Of a stretch of 64,000 nt of DNA, positions 43,151 to 54,159 are shown in pieces. This DNA comes from Massospora cicadina. Taxonomy: Eukaryota > Entomophthoromycota > Entomophthoromycetes > Entomophthorales > Entomophthoraceae. Within the stretch, counting starts at the first letter, position 1, and every line of letters starts with the position of its first letter. The notes under the pieces were generated by a model. It was not told where the DNA came from. It saw only the letters and a list, made by a program, of their open reading frames with translations, and ran no database searches. Made by a program: the position numbers and the translations under genes. The stretch spans positions 1 through 64,000 of the forward strand of contig JAKSZP010008044.1 in assembly GCA_022478985.1 (NCBI GenBank), given 5' to 3'.

Positions 43151-45639
43151 ACTGAGTAAAAAACTGATGCAATTATTTCCTCCCATTTATCCCAGCGTCA
43201 AATTAGATATCTGGTATCATAGATAGCTATTGTTGTTTAGTTAATTGGACCTAATTGTTGAGTAATTTGAGAGGGACATTATAATATTAGTGTATGCCTT
43301 ATTTATTGTGGATTTTATCAAAGATATCAGTGATTATGGAGCAGGATTATCTAAGTATATGCAAAGCTTGGGATCCGCGGCCTAGCAATTCCACTTAATA
43401 ATTTTTAACTAGATAACATGGGCCTGGGGCTTTGTTGGTTAAGTTGGATATAATAATAATTGACTTAATGACCTAGACTCATGGGTTTTGTTGGTCTAAG
43501 TCATAATTAGTTTATAATGTTGATCAAGTATTTGATTAAATTAATTGCTAATTAGTAGTATGAATTTCCCTTGGTATGTGCTACCATTGCTTGAGAGAAA
43601 TGATGGTTTAGCTATTTTCAGACGCATCAGAAGAAACGCTGTTTTGAAACAATGGTCAGTTAAACAATGACAACAAGGCTGAGCTGAGTTACTGCAGAGC
43701 CTCATAGTTTGTAGACCCTTGGAAGCCTTCATTGGATCCACTTTCTAAATGCCAAAGAGGAACAAGGTGTCATGGGTGAGGTATGGATAACATCAAACCC
43801 TATAAATTATCCCTAATTTGGTACAAATAAAAACACTCTTTTAGCATAAAAATTTGATAGTTTTGTATACAAGCGTTTTGTATTTAATATTTTTCCAAAG
43901 TACAAAATTGAGAAATTACTTGATATCAGGAAGATCAGGGCAGTGAGCCATTATACAAGTAAACAACAGAAGAATACAGCCTTGAAGTGTCATTTTCAAG
44001 GATCTTATATCTTAAATACTGTCACTGTCTGGTCCATTGTCTCCATACAATAGGCGCTCAAAAATTCAATTTATTTCTGAAGAAAAACCAGCCCATCTGA
44101 AGTAGGCCAAAACTTTAACAGCTATGATGAGACAGAAAACAGCTGGATATCATCAAGGGATTGTGACACTGCTTTTGAACAATAGAATGTATAATTAGTT
44201 ATTAAAAATGTTTTATTGTCAAATATCTCCAAAAATATTAGTATTTCCCCTAACTCTCAACAGAATAAGTCAGACTAGAGTAATAATAAAACTACTAGAT
44301 TTCAGCTAAATAGCTTGATGTTAGTTTTATGGTTAATCCAATACCAGCAGAATAAGAAAGCTGACGTGGAAGTCAACCCACTCACAAACTTGAATTTAGT
44401 GTTACTTTAAAGGGAAAAAAATCCCTTTATAGACTAGAAGGAGGTTCCCAACAATTTAGTACTAAAAAAAAGGAGGTTCCCAACAGATAAAATATTTTAT
44501 CCACCAATTATCAACTAGGACATCCAGTAATCGTCCAAATTAAAAATCATTTAAAATGCCTGATTGGGTCAAATATTAAATCATTAACACATGGATTTGT
44601 CATACCTGCTGTTGAACCAACACCCAAAAAATAAAGCCCTATTGAGGTGAAATTTTTTGAGAATTATGATACACTAACTTTTATTTATCCAAATTGAGCT
44701 ACCCTCCACCTATCCAAATTCTCTAACTCCTATTGTTTTAGCTTTGGAGTACCATAACTACTGCAAGCATTATTTTAAAAAGATCTTTTATTCTCCACAA
44801 CTTGTACTAATAAAACTATTGAAATTTAGTTTATTTGTGGTCTATAGTTTCCATAAAATCTTACAAAGCTATCAAGGGTTTAGATACTCTTAAATATGTG
44901 AAATTGTTAAGATCCTGGTCCTAAGCACCTGTGAGAAACATATCATAAAGATACCAAAAAAGCCTCAAAGTTGATTTTTAAGCTTTATGAAAAGTTCCCT
45001 GATGGAGTAGACTAATTTACTTAACTCTTACCTTGCTGCCATAGGATTATGAATCCCCATAAGATTTTTTATTGGCTTTTGCACCTTCTGGTGGTGTAAA
45101 TACCTGTTCATTAGTGGAGGGTGATGTTACAGATAATGACATAACTTCAGGAATTACATCTTAAACCTAGTTTAAGAAGTATAAGGCAAAAGACCTAATA
45201 GAGAGAATTTGAAAACTAATGAGGATCTCTCCATGGCCATAGATAGGAAGTGGTTTGTGGCCCTAACCATTAAAAATACCAATAGTGTTCAATAAAATGG
45301 CCATAACAAGGATCCCCCTGATATGTTAAAAATAATAAAATATTATGTAATTAAGCTTGGCCAAATTTGTAAGGTTTATTTCATTGAAAATGCTATTTGT
45401 TAAATTTACATGGAGTTTAATAAATACTTCTGATTAAATTCACTTATATAGCTTAGATTTTAACAAAAAATGTTCACTATGTTATTCTATCTTATACATT
45501 TATAGGTCAACTTAGGTAAGATGATTTTATCTTTGTAAGAATTTGCCACTTTGAAATACTATTCTCTCTGAAAACCCACTTTTGAGAGACTTTTAAGCTC
45601 AAAAGTTTTAAAACTAAAATAAGCCAAAAAACATCTTTC
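43151..45639. other. A+T-rich DNA, no genes, one micro-insertion
   Basis: No coding domain or LTR pair was found. The only clear structure is the micro-insertion at 44439-44485. Long stop-rich A+T-rich stretches suggest very old repeat remains. Confidence 0.55.
44439..44485 (+). mobile_element. 17-bp micro-insertion with 15-bp target duplication
   Basis: AGGAGGTTCCCAACA occurs at 44439-44453 and 44471-44485, separated by ATTTAGTACTAAAAAAA (44454-44470). It has the same terminal motif as the inserts at 31.8 and 34.6 kb and as the 1.9-kb retroposon. Confidence 0.85.
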
Positions 45640-46330
45640 ATGACAATGACACTAACTCTACCGCCTGCTGTTCCAGTATGGGTCAGCATTTCACCACACC
45701 ATCATTTCCCGCCATATGGGAAAACGCGTTCAGAAAATTTACCTATTTTTAAAAATTTAGTCAGCCATTATGTACCTATAGGGACTTCTAAACTTTACTT
45801 CAAGCACGCCATCCCATTTTGCTCTCACCCTCTCTCCATCACTTGTTCTAACATCTGATTTTGTCTCCAAGTTGACTACAGAATAATATCTTATATGCTA
45901 ACAAAGTAATTAATGAGCTAATCACTGCTGCTTTTGTGCCAGCTGGCTTCATTAACTTCTTCACTTTTAGGGGCCAATTTGTCGTTATTTCCCATCTGGG
46001 ATCACAATGCTACAGCGTGGAAACCATTTTTTATATAAAACTACTTCAATCTTAATGGCCCATACTTGCCTCAAACCAACACAAAATGGTGGTGAGTTTT
46101 ACCAACGTCCCAACTCACTTCCCACCTCAGGTGTTGTATGAGGAATTTAATGTCAAGGTTCTCAGCTTATGACTCATTTATGATTGTCCACTTCACAGTT
46201 CTACCGTTACCAAGCGCCTCAAAGCTCACCATGATACCATTACTATCACTTCTTTCCACTTATATATAGCCAAAAAAATCCCCCATGTTCACATGTTGAA
46301 TATACAAACACTATTTCTTCTGTGCGTACA
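45640..46330 (+). pseudogene. Decayed second copy of the retroposon ORF1
   Basis: Plus-strand segments in changing frames align with ORF1 at 41.0-41.8 kb. P-A-G-F-I-N-F-F-T-F-R-G-Q-F at 45939-45980 matches P-A-S-F-I-D-F-H-P-Y-K-G-C-F at 41291-41332. About the same distance on, V-V-S-F-T-N-V-P-T-H-F-P-P-Q-V-L (about 46.09-46.14 kb) matches A-V-Q-F-A-R-L-P-S-F-L-S-P-K-R-L. The order and spacing agree. The knuckle region near 46.35 kb has lost its Cys and His. Element I interrupts the copy at 46545, and the sequence beyond 50390 may be its continuation. Confidence 0.55.
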
Positions 46331-46544
46331 TTGACAATAGGTGCAAACTTTCCCCGTTATTTTTAGTTTAAATCAAATTAAAAAGACTTATCAGTGTGCC
46401 ACAGCAATTGCTGCTCCACTGACTCTAACAACAAAGCCACTCTGCAAAAATATATTTGGGGTGCCTTACTACAAATTCTCCCCACCTGTCAATTGTTATG
46501 CAGTGCCATAAAACCATTCCTTTAATATTCCAACCAAGCCTCTG

Positions 46545-47243
46545 TGTTGTAATTTTGTCTGATCACCTATTCTGTTTATATTATCTTTTGTTTTATCCTT
46601 ATTTTTAAACTAAGATTTTGATTCCTTGGGCTTTAAAGCTGAGGTACATCTGTTGATTTAGTTTACATTGGATTACCTTAACGCTGATATCAATCTTCTG
46701 GATTAGGTTACAATTGATCACCTTGCCTACGCGTCCAAGTTTTTTATATAACTACTAAATTTTAAAATCAAAAACACTATCATTTTTCACTGGGCCACAC
46801 CGATGGTACTACTTAAGTTCAATTCCTTCCCACCCGTTGGGAATATCCCCTAAATCAATTATTTATCAATTTATGAGGCTTTACAGCGTAATAGTTTGAA
46901 TCCCATTTTTATTTATTTTATAATCTCTCCTTTGACTGCAAGCTGGCGTAAAAACAATAATAAGGGTTTTGTCCCCAAAGTTCTGAGCCATTGAACTTAC
47001 CAATTTCTGATAATTATGCATTAATTAGTACTAAACAGTGTCGTTTATTATGATGGGAGTGGTATATTGAACAGGATCTTTTCTTCACCTAGCTTGTAGA
47101 AAGTTAATAATAATAAAAAACCTTGGCAATAAAAACTTTTTCAGCTTATTTGAGGGTTATTGTTTTCATACAATTCCATATGTTTATAGTAAAAGTTCTC
47201 ACAAGTGCAATTTTATATAAACGCCTAAGCGCCAATTACAATA
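46545..47243 (+). repeat. Element I 5' LTR
   Basis: Starts TGTTGTAATTTTG. It shares 'tttatattatcttttg', 'tttgagggttaytgt' and 'ccaattaca' with 49703-50389. Confidence 0.8.
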
Positions 47244-47245
47244 TT

Positions 47246-47258
47246 TGGTTCTCACTAC
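47246..47258 (+). other. Primer-binding site of element I
   Basis: TGGTTCTCACTAC, identical to element C's, two bases after the LTR. Confidence 0.8.
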
Positions 47259-47299
47259 AGGAGCACTTTTGGTACCCTGTCATCTGTTACATAAATCTA

Positions 47300-48360
47300 A
47301 AATGTCATAATTAGATGACAAATGACAGGGAGACCCGCCATGTGTTTTGTAAGATAAACCTGATTATGAAAGGGCCCATAAAGTTCTAGTATATTGGATG
47401 AACTTTTGGATGGCTCCATTTTTGATGAGGATACCCCTAAGACCCCGCGCCACCTTAGTGACTTTGCTTTATTAATAGATGAGGAAGTTACTATGACAGA
47501 TATCTGACAGATGTTGAATACTTTATGAAGCCTGATTCGTTCTCAAGGGCAAGGTATCTGGAATTTTCATTCTTGTTTAAATAAGTCTATCCAGATGCAG
47601 GAAAAGATAAACTTTTATCATGGCGGAATGGCATAACTTTGCTAGCATAGTAAAACAACTCCACTAAGACCTTAAACTTACATCTTGTAAATCTAGACAA
47701 GAACATAGCCAAGCCAATTCCTCAGAGTCTAATTCTGATGCTTCTATGGAGGCAGTTGTGGGCCACTTGACCAACGTATTGACCAACATACCCTCATTAG
47801 CTGCTACTACTGGCCCTGCCACAGCAGCCGCCACTTCTGCTAGTTTCCGTCTTGAGACGCCAATATTGACACTACATTCATTCCTTCCAAGTAACCATAT
47901 GATTTTTAATTATTTGATTGCCATGAAGTTATCCATATCTTCATATGCATATTCAAGTTCCACAATGGGTAAACCCAATAACCAAACCAAACTGGCCACG
48001 CTGATAAATATATTGGATTCTTATAGTCAGAAGAAAAAAATGCCAAAGATAACATAAGCTGTATGTTTTACCCTAACGCCAGAACATAATTATTGATGAG
48101 TTTCGCTGGGAATAACTGATTATAGTCGGAAAACCCTATTTACTGTTTATTAACTTTTTACCCAGCGTAGATGTTGTAGCCTTCACTGGTTGGTTTTGAT
48201 ATGAGGCTTGAGTACTGTATGTTTCCAAGGTTCTGAGTCATTATGACTCTCATATTGCTTTCCACCACGCCTGTGAGCCTCACTCATAAAATATAGCAAG
48301 CCATGCTACTCATTTTAAAATTCAATACTACCATTACCAAAACGGTAAATTACCTTTTTC
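47300..48360 (+). pseudogene. gag: Element I gag remnant
   Basis: Stop-riddled sequence with one open 104-codon piece (47746-48057). It starts M-E-A-V-V-G-H-L-T-N-V and is Thr/Ala/Ser-rich, resembling a linker more than a capsid. The assignment is by position between primer site and protease; no capsid wording or zinc knuckle was found. Confidence 0.4.
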
Positions 48361-48649
48361 ACAGCGCCCTTACTTTTGGCGCTCATAATAACAAGCTTTC
48401 TAAGAAAGAGTTAAGTATTTCATTATTGACTTTGACCATAGAGAAAGATCTGGGAAAAGTTTCACCGGCATAGAAAAGGGGTATTCTACCTCCACCAAAA
48501 GTTTGAAAAATCTCTGTTAACAACATAGCCATAATGGAGTATTGCCTCATTGGCAGAACATCCCCTATGAACTTAGCAAATGAGTCTGCTACGCCTTGGC
48601 CACAGGCAAACAACAATTTATTTAATTACTTGAGTCAAGCAGACTCTCT

Positions 48650-48960
48650 TAACATATACACACTCACTGGCCCAAATAATCACACTTTGTGTACTTACAT
48701 CAATATTAGCATGTACAAAGTACTAGTTTGAGCCATCAGGGGCAGCGGAGAACCCATGAACATAGTTTCTTCAACGCTAATGAAAAAAGCTAAGACTGTA
48801 CCTGAAATTGACCATTGCAAAACATAGGGAACCAATGGATTTAACGTCACTACCTCACTAAGAGAACATAGCTACTTGCTTCTTGGAGTTGGTATCATAG
48901 TGTTGTCTTATACATCCATCAATTTACCAACTGATAACTTTGAGCTACTTATTACTACTA
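48650..48960 (+). pseudogene. Element I protease remnant
   Basis: A-I-R-G-S-G-E-P-M-N-I-V-S-S-T-L-M (around 48741-48749 for G-S-G) aligns with A-I-I-D-S-G-T-P-I-N-I-V-S-T-K-L of D. The catalytic Asp is Gly. Downstream wording E-I-D-H-C and the final D-N-F-E-L-L-I follow the protease fold. Confidence 0.65.
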
Positions 48961-49702
48961 TTTCATGAGAAAATATAGGCTTAAAGCCAACTTTGAGAAT
49001 GATACTTTGGGTTTAGGGGGACACCAGGTTCCACTGTGCAAATACTAAGGAATCTCCAGATGTTGAATGTGGCCTGGTTGGCGCAGTTACTGAGAGTTTT
49101 GTTGACACAACTGAATTTGCTTTTCTGATACCAAATGTTGCTATGAATTTATTGTCAGGACTGTACCATATACTTTGTGCCAAAGTGTATAATGTGCCCC
49201 CACAGCTTCTAGTGCCACTGGAGGTTGAATATATCTCCCAGCTTTAGTTCCATCTCAACCTCCCTTGATTGTGAACGTTGAGTCTAGTGAAGGCATTTTG
49301 CCCTTTGGCTATCATAAAGGTTACCAACGCACTTTAAGTTTACCTTAACATACCTTAATATTGACATAATCCTCTCTGCTCAGGACAAAAATGTACCATT
49401 GAACTAAGCCACCAAGCCCTCATTGGAATAATTTTACTTTGCAATTACCTGACGGTTGGTATGGTAGGATCCTTCCACCAATCAACTGGTCAAAATGGAT
49501 TCCATTGCCTCTGCTGGTGTATCTATCCTCACCAAGGAGAAATTAAGGTGTCTATAGAAAAAAACTACTCTTACCTGTCGCACACCAAAAAAGTATAAAA
49601 TACTTAATTTGTTTATGTGTTGCCTGGCCTAATAGCCTCGTTGTCTTAGTTGTTATACAGCCTCACAGATTTTGTGACTGAATGTTTGGCCATTAGAGTA
49701 AA

Positions 49703-50389
49703 TGTTGCAATTTGGTCTGACAACCATTCAGTTTATATTATCTTTTGATTATTATTAAAATTTAGTTTAAGGTTTTTAATCCTAGGGCCTTGACGCTGAT
49801 GTCCAACTGTTGAATTAGTTTTTGATGAATTACCTTGATGCTAATATTAATATGCTAGTTTTTTAGTGTATCACCTTACTCCGCGCCCAAGTTTTTATAT
49901 ATAACTATTAATCAAAAGGATCCTATTACTATAGCTTTGCCCTGGGCCACGCCAAAGTTATCCACTAAGGTTCACTTTCTTCCCACCCCACCAATTAATC
50001 CCCAAATAACATATTTTTGATTTACAAGACTTTACAGTGTTTTTACTTCAAATTTCATTTTATTACTAATATATTCTATTTTTGCCCCAAGCCAGTGTAA
50101 AAACAATCATTTATGGTTTTTGTGTTAAAACTTCCAATCTATGATTTCTATCATTTTCTATATGATTATGCACTTTTTGGTACTCTACAGTGTAGTTTAT
50201 TATGATTAAGTGGTAAATTGAAAGTTATTTTTTCTTTACCTAACCTGTAGAAGGCTTATAAAACCCATGACAATAAAATACTTTAACATTTTATTTGAGG
50301 GTTACTGTCTTCATACAATTCCCTTTGCTTTATTGTTAAAGTTTCTGACCTGTACAGTTATATATGACACCTAAATACCAATTACAGCA
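49703..50389 (+). repeat. Element I 3' LTR
   Basis: Starts TGTTGCAATTTGG and ends ATTACAGCA. It pairs with the 5' LTR at 46545. Confidence 0.75.
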
Positions 50390-50885
50390 TCTAGCAATTA
50401 AAGATTTTCTAATGAGAGGAGGCTTAGACCTACATCTCTACAAAGAACCTTCCCATTTGACCAATCGCATCTATCTATATGAAATGCCCAATCCAGCTTA
50501 AATAAATCTCTGGGCTTATCAGCTGATGCTCTTAATTGAGTGAGCCCAATAAACTATATGATCTTCACGTAAACAGTTTACAAATTCTGATTTTGATGCT
50601 CAATACCTCCTCGTTTTTATGCACCCAAATGAACTCCACTTTATTCCAAAGTGATCATCCGCTCACTGTTGAAGCAGCTGCTTTGCCTAAATGTTGTCCC
50701 ATTACAAATCTGTAGTTTAGTCTTCTGCAATGCATGTTGTGAGACTATCTCTCCCCACTATACCAGTACCACTAGCACTTTAGTAAGTGCAATCTTCATG
50801 TAATTTATCAAAGATCCAATGCCTCCTTTCAATTGTATGTGCAGTAAAAATTAACACAAAAAATGAAATTACATGCACCAAAATT
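50390..50885. other. Short segment between elements I and F
   Basis: No clear gene. One plus-strand stretch near 50.6 kb (D-A-Q-Y-L-L-V-F-M-H-P) is faintly like the retroposon's second ORF (N-P-Q-L-Y-L-L-M-P-H). This would fit the copy interrupted by I, but it is weak. Confidence 0.3.
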
Positions 50886-50890
50886 GATTG
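50886..50890. repeat. Target duplication of element F, left copy
   Basis: GATTG; the second copy is at 56950-56954, directly after F's CTTACA end. Confidence 0.75.
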
Positions 50891-52046
50891 TTTCAGGCAA
50901 ACAGCAAGTAAGAATTAGACCAGCCTGCCAGCCTAGGTGCCAGAGCACCTGACTGGCAAACCAGAATGCCAAAGGCACTGCCGCTGGTATGACAAATATG
51001 AAACTGGAAAGGATTTTCACCAATAACTGCTGGTGAGCCAAAATCTCATACAAGCACATGATATAATACCAGATAAACACGGCTGTTAACCCTGAGGGAT
51101 GTGTGAGTCTCAGCGGAAAAGGCAGTTTATCTTTCAGCATAAAAAAACTAAATTTTGGGGAAGGTTTTTTTACTGGAAAATTTAAATAAGGAAAATCAAA
51201 CAACAATATTTTCAGTGCAATATGACTGATTAAATAGTTGTCAATTGAAGAGGAAACAAGCTGAGATTTGGTCCCTCTAGTTTGACCTGACCAGCAAATT
51301 ATTTGGAAATGGGAACAGATAAGTTCACTGGGAACTAACATCAAAGGATTCAGCAGCAGGCTGAGTCACTGTCAGTTCAACCTCGAATGCCCAAACTGAG
51401 ACTTGACTACATTTATGATGGTTGGCGTGATGGCGTTTAGCCTGATGGGCAGTGGGAATCCCCCAAGGCCACCCCACATAGGGGCGGTCCCAATTGGTTG
51501 GGAATGAGTTTGGGATACCCAACCCACCCATGCCTGGTCACTGGGCCATTTGTTCAGTTAAAAGTGTTGCATCAGCCACAATGCCCAATTGGCTTGAAGG
51601 GAGCTTCAAACTTATCGATGGTGTCTAATGCTGCTACCTGCACATCAGGGATCATCACCAATAATTTTTGGAGGGGGTTAATTTTGATGATCGAGGTGTT
51701 GACCAAATTTAAACTGTCAGCGTTTCCAGCCAATGAGTCAATCTTCATTCCCTTCCAACTATGTGGAACCTGATCATTGGGCTCATTTCCACTCATTTTT
51801 GGACTGGTTTTTTTCATTTCAGTAATTTCGTGCAAATTTCCCTGATCAGGCATACAAGTTTGGGAGAGGTGAATGTGGGCACCGGGGGAGGGATCCAAAG
51901 AGGGAGGGCTGTTATTTGCGCTTGTCTACCACGTGGGCAAGATCGCCCTGGGTGACTAGGGGTACAGCCACCCTCTTTGGAGCCTTTTTGCTTGGAAATG
52001 GGAAGAGGGCCAATTGACACACATGGGACGTTCCCCTGGACTTACA
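50891..52046 (-). repeat. Element F 3' LTR
   Basis: 1156 bp, plus-strand start TTTCAGGCAAACAG (TG decayed to TT) and end CTGGACTTACA. It matches 55791-56949. Long frames inside it (171 codons at 50829-51344) are LTR, not genes. Confidence 0.9.
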
Positions 52047-52064
52047 TTACCATTTCCTTTTTCC
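52047..52064 (-). other. Element F polypurine tract
   Basis: The minus strand is purine-rich (AAAAAGGAAATGGTAA) directly before the 3' LTR. Confidence 0.6.
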
Positions 52065-52099
52065 AAAGGAAGGGCACCACCGCCAGGAAACTGCATGAA

Positions 52100-52330
52100 G
52101 GCCACATTATTGTGCTCCTTTGGTAGTTTGATCGCCATTACTATTGCGACCTTTAGGGGGGCGGGGTCATTAGGGCGGGATTTGTGAAATGCATTGACCA
52201 GCTTCATGCAGTTAGCGCAATCACGAGCCTTAACCCAACTGTTCTTGTAAGGCGGATACCCTTTCCAGGCCATGAGATACTGGACTGACTGCTGGGATTT
52301 GTGGGATGCTAATATGTTTTCCACTCAGCT
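52100..52330 (-). pseudogene. Element F chromodomain
   Basis: The minus-strand frame from the complement of 52324 reads I-L-A-S-H-K-S-Q-Q, then Y-L-M-A-W-K-G-Y-P, then N-S-W-V-K-A and L-V-N-A-F-H-K-S. This is the chromodomain pattern (Y-L-V-K-W-K-G-Y, then T-W-E). It is located after integrase, as in chromoviruses, where it is thought to direct insertion to heterochromatin. A stop or frameshift separates it from the integrase. Confidence 0.8.
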
Positions 52331-52749
52331 TCATCTGCATCCTCTATCACAATAGGTTCAGGATCGGCGGGGAAGATCACATTGAATGGAGACAATAGGG
52401 ACACATGGAAGACGGGATGCTGTTTTTCAATGAGCTGGCAGTTTCAACCAAAAAGCACTATTACCCAAGTATTCCTCCACCAGGTGGGGACCCAAACGTT
52501 TGCTTGCAAACTTTCAGGAAGGTACCAGCATTCACAGGTGGCGAGTGTCCAACATGATGTGAAAACCCACTGCAATATTGTGACCAGGAAGCTGTTTGCA
52601 ATCTGCGAATGGTTTATAATCATCAATAGCTTTTGTGAGGTGTTCCTGTACTAAGGACTGGGTTGACTGGATATGCTCAACGTGATCTGTGGCCGCAGGA
52701 ACCTCTTGACGCATACAAGAACTTACCAAAAAAGAGGGTTATAACCTAA

Positions 52750-53320
52750 AGTTGCTTCATAAGGAGAAAACCCATAGAGGCATGAATACCATTGTTATAA
52801 GTGAATTGTGCGAGAGGGAGGTCATAGGCCCAAGTATCCTGGGCGGCCAAAGTGTAACAGCACAAATACTGTTCCAAAATTTGGTTAACCCGCTCAGTTT
52901 GTCCATCAGACTGGGGGTGGTAAGCGGTGGAATGACAGGGGGTGATTTTTAGGATGGATAAAAGCTTATTCCAAAATCACGCTGTAAATTGGGGTCCACA
53001 TTCACTAATGATCTCCTGTGGGAGACCAAACGTCAAGAAAACATGGCGTACAAAGAGCTGGGCGGTCTCTTCAGACAAAATTGATGAAGTACATGGAATA
53101 AAAAGGGAAAATTTGGTGAAGCGATCAACCACCACCATCACTGCTGTAAACCCCTTGGAACAGGAAAGTTTGACAATAAAGTCCACAGACACCGATGTCC
53201 ATGAACCCTTACCTGTTGTAATGGGTGCAGAAGTCCCTTCCTTCCTGAGCGATCTGATTTTGCCTGAGCACAGATAACACAATCGGCGATCCAACCTGGA
53301 ACTTCCTTAGTTAAGCCTGC
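52750..53320 (-). pseudogene. Element F integrase
   Basis: The frame in the complement of 52977-53294 has S-V-D-F-I-V-K-L (first Asp), V-V-D-R-F-T-K, and I-I-S-E-C-G-P-Q-F-T, where the second Asp is Glu. Beyond a stop, D-G-Q-T-E-R-V-N keeps the catalytic Glu near 52.88 kb, followed by Y-D-L-P-L-A-Q-F-T-Y-N-N. H2C2 wording is expected around 53.3-53.5 kb but is broken. Confidence 0.8.
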
Positions 53321-53699
53321 CCAGTTATAGGTTTGCTTTTACAATTTGATGCATTTTTTGTTGCCCAGATGGCCAATCGTGGGAGGGTCATGATGTGCAC
53401 AAAATACCATGGCTCAGAAAAGAGGGGGAACCCAGACTTGCAATTTAAAATAGATGAGTCCCTCCACCAAGGAGTACAGAGAGTGTTTAAGATTTTTATG
53501 GGTCAAATGTTTAACTAACTCCACCCCTTCAGGGCAGGCCATTTGACCGGCTAAGACCTGAGACACAAGTGGGGCATCAGGGGCAAGGGCGGTGGAAGAA
53601 ATGACGGGGGGAAAATTGTCAAAATTTGGGCAGCAGGAATACTGGTAATAAGATCCACTTCTTCCAAATCCATGGGACAGTGGGCGGGGTTTCAGCTGA

Positions 53700-54150
53700 G
53701 GAAATTGAAAATATGTTAAGCGCTCCTTTTACAAACTCATATTTGAAATTGAAACTTCACAAGTCCCAATAGGTTTGTGCTTGCTTGTGTGCCAATTTAT
53801 GGGGTTTACAAATTTACAAGAGAGCCTGGTGATCCATGCGGACCATTAACTTATGTTGAGAACCCTGTAACAGGCACCTCCAATGAGTTAATGCTCATGC
53901 TACGACTGCCAACTCCTTGTCATAGATAACCCAAGACTGCTCCATAGAGGTAAACTTTTGGGAAAAATAGGTGACTGGATGTTCTAAGCCATCGTGCTCT
54001 TGGAGCAGCACTTCTCCCACTGCTACCAAGGAGGCATCACATGCAATGATATATGGCTTGGCAGGATCCACGTGTTTCAAAATGGGGTAGATACAAAAAC
54101 TTCTTTGTTTGATTTGAACGCCTGTTGGCATTTGGGCGTCCAGCAAAATG
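53700..54150 (-). pseudogene. Element F RNase H
   Basis: P-Y-I-I-A-C-D-A-S (first Asp), V-G-E-V-L-L-Q, H-P-V-T-Y-F-S-Q-K-F, Y-D-K-E-L-A-V-V-A (Glu) in the complement of 53895-54146. Then H-W-R-C-L-L-Q-G-S-Q and R-M-D-H-Q-A-L with later stops. Confidence 0.8.
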
Positions 54151-54159
54151 GTACATTAT

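Larger units (their letters stand above)
46545..50389 (+). mobile_element. Element I, LTR element with gag and protease only
   Basis: Two LTRs (46545-47243 and 49703-50389) enclose only 2.46 kb. It holds the primer site, gag remnants and a protease remnant; RT, RNase H and integrase are absent between the protease (about 48.95 kb) and the 3' LTR. The LTRs are related to those of C. It is a large internal deletion or a non-autonomous gag-protease type. No clear target duplication was seen. Confidence 0.75.

Noticed and set aside
43210..43235. TGGTATCATAG, like the initiator-Met primer site of Ty1/copia elements
   Set aside because: No LTR border adjoins it and no copia domain was found nearby.
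47020..47045. ATTAGTACTAAAC, similar to the micro-insertion end
   Set aside because: It is inside element I's LTR. The other LTR has homologous sequence of the same length there, and no direct repeat flanks it.
50829..51344. A 171-codon minus-strand frame
   Set aside because: Almost entirely within the F 3' LTR. The paired LTR at 55.8-56.9 kb has the frame broken, so it is not conserved as protein.
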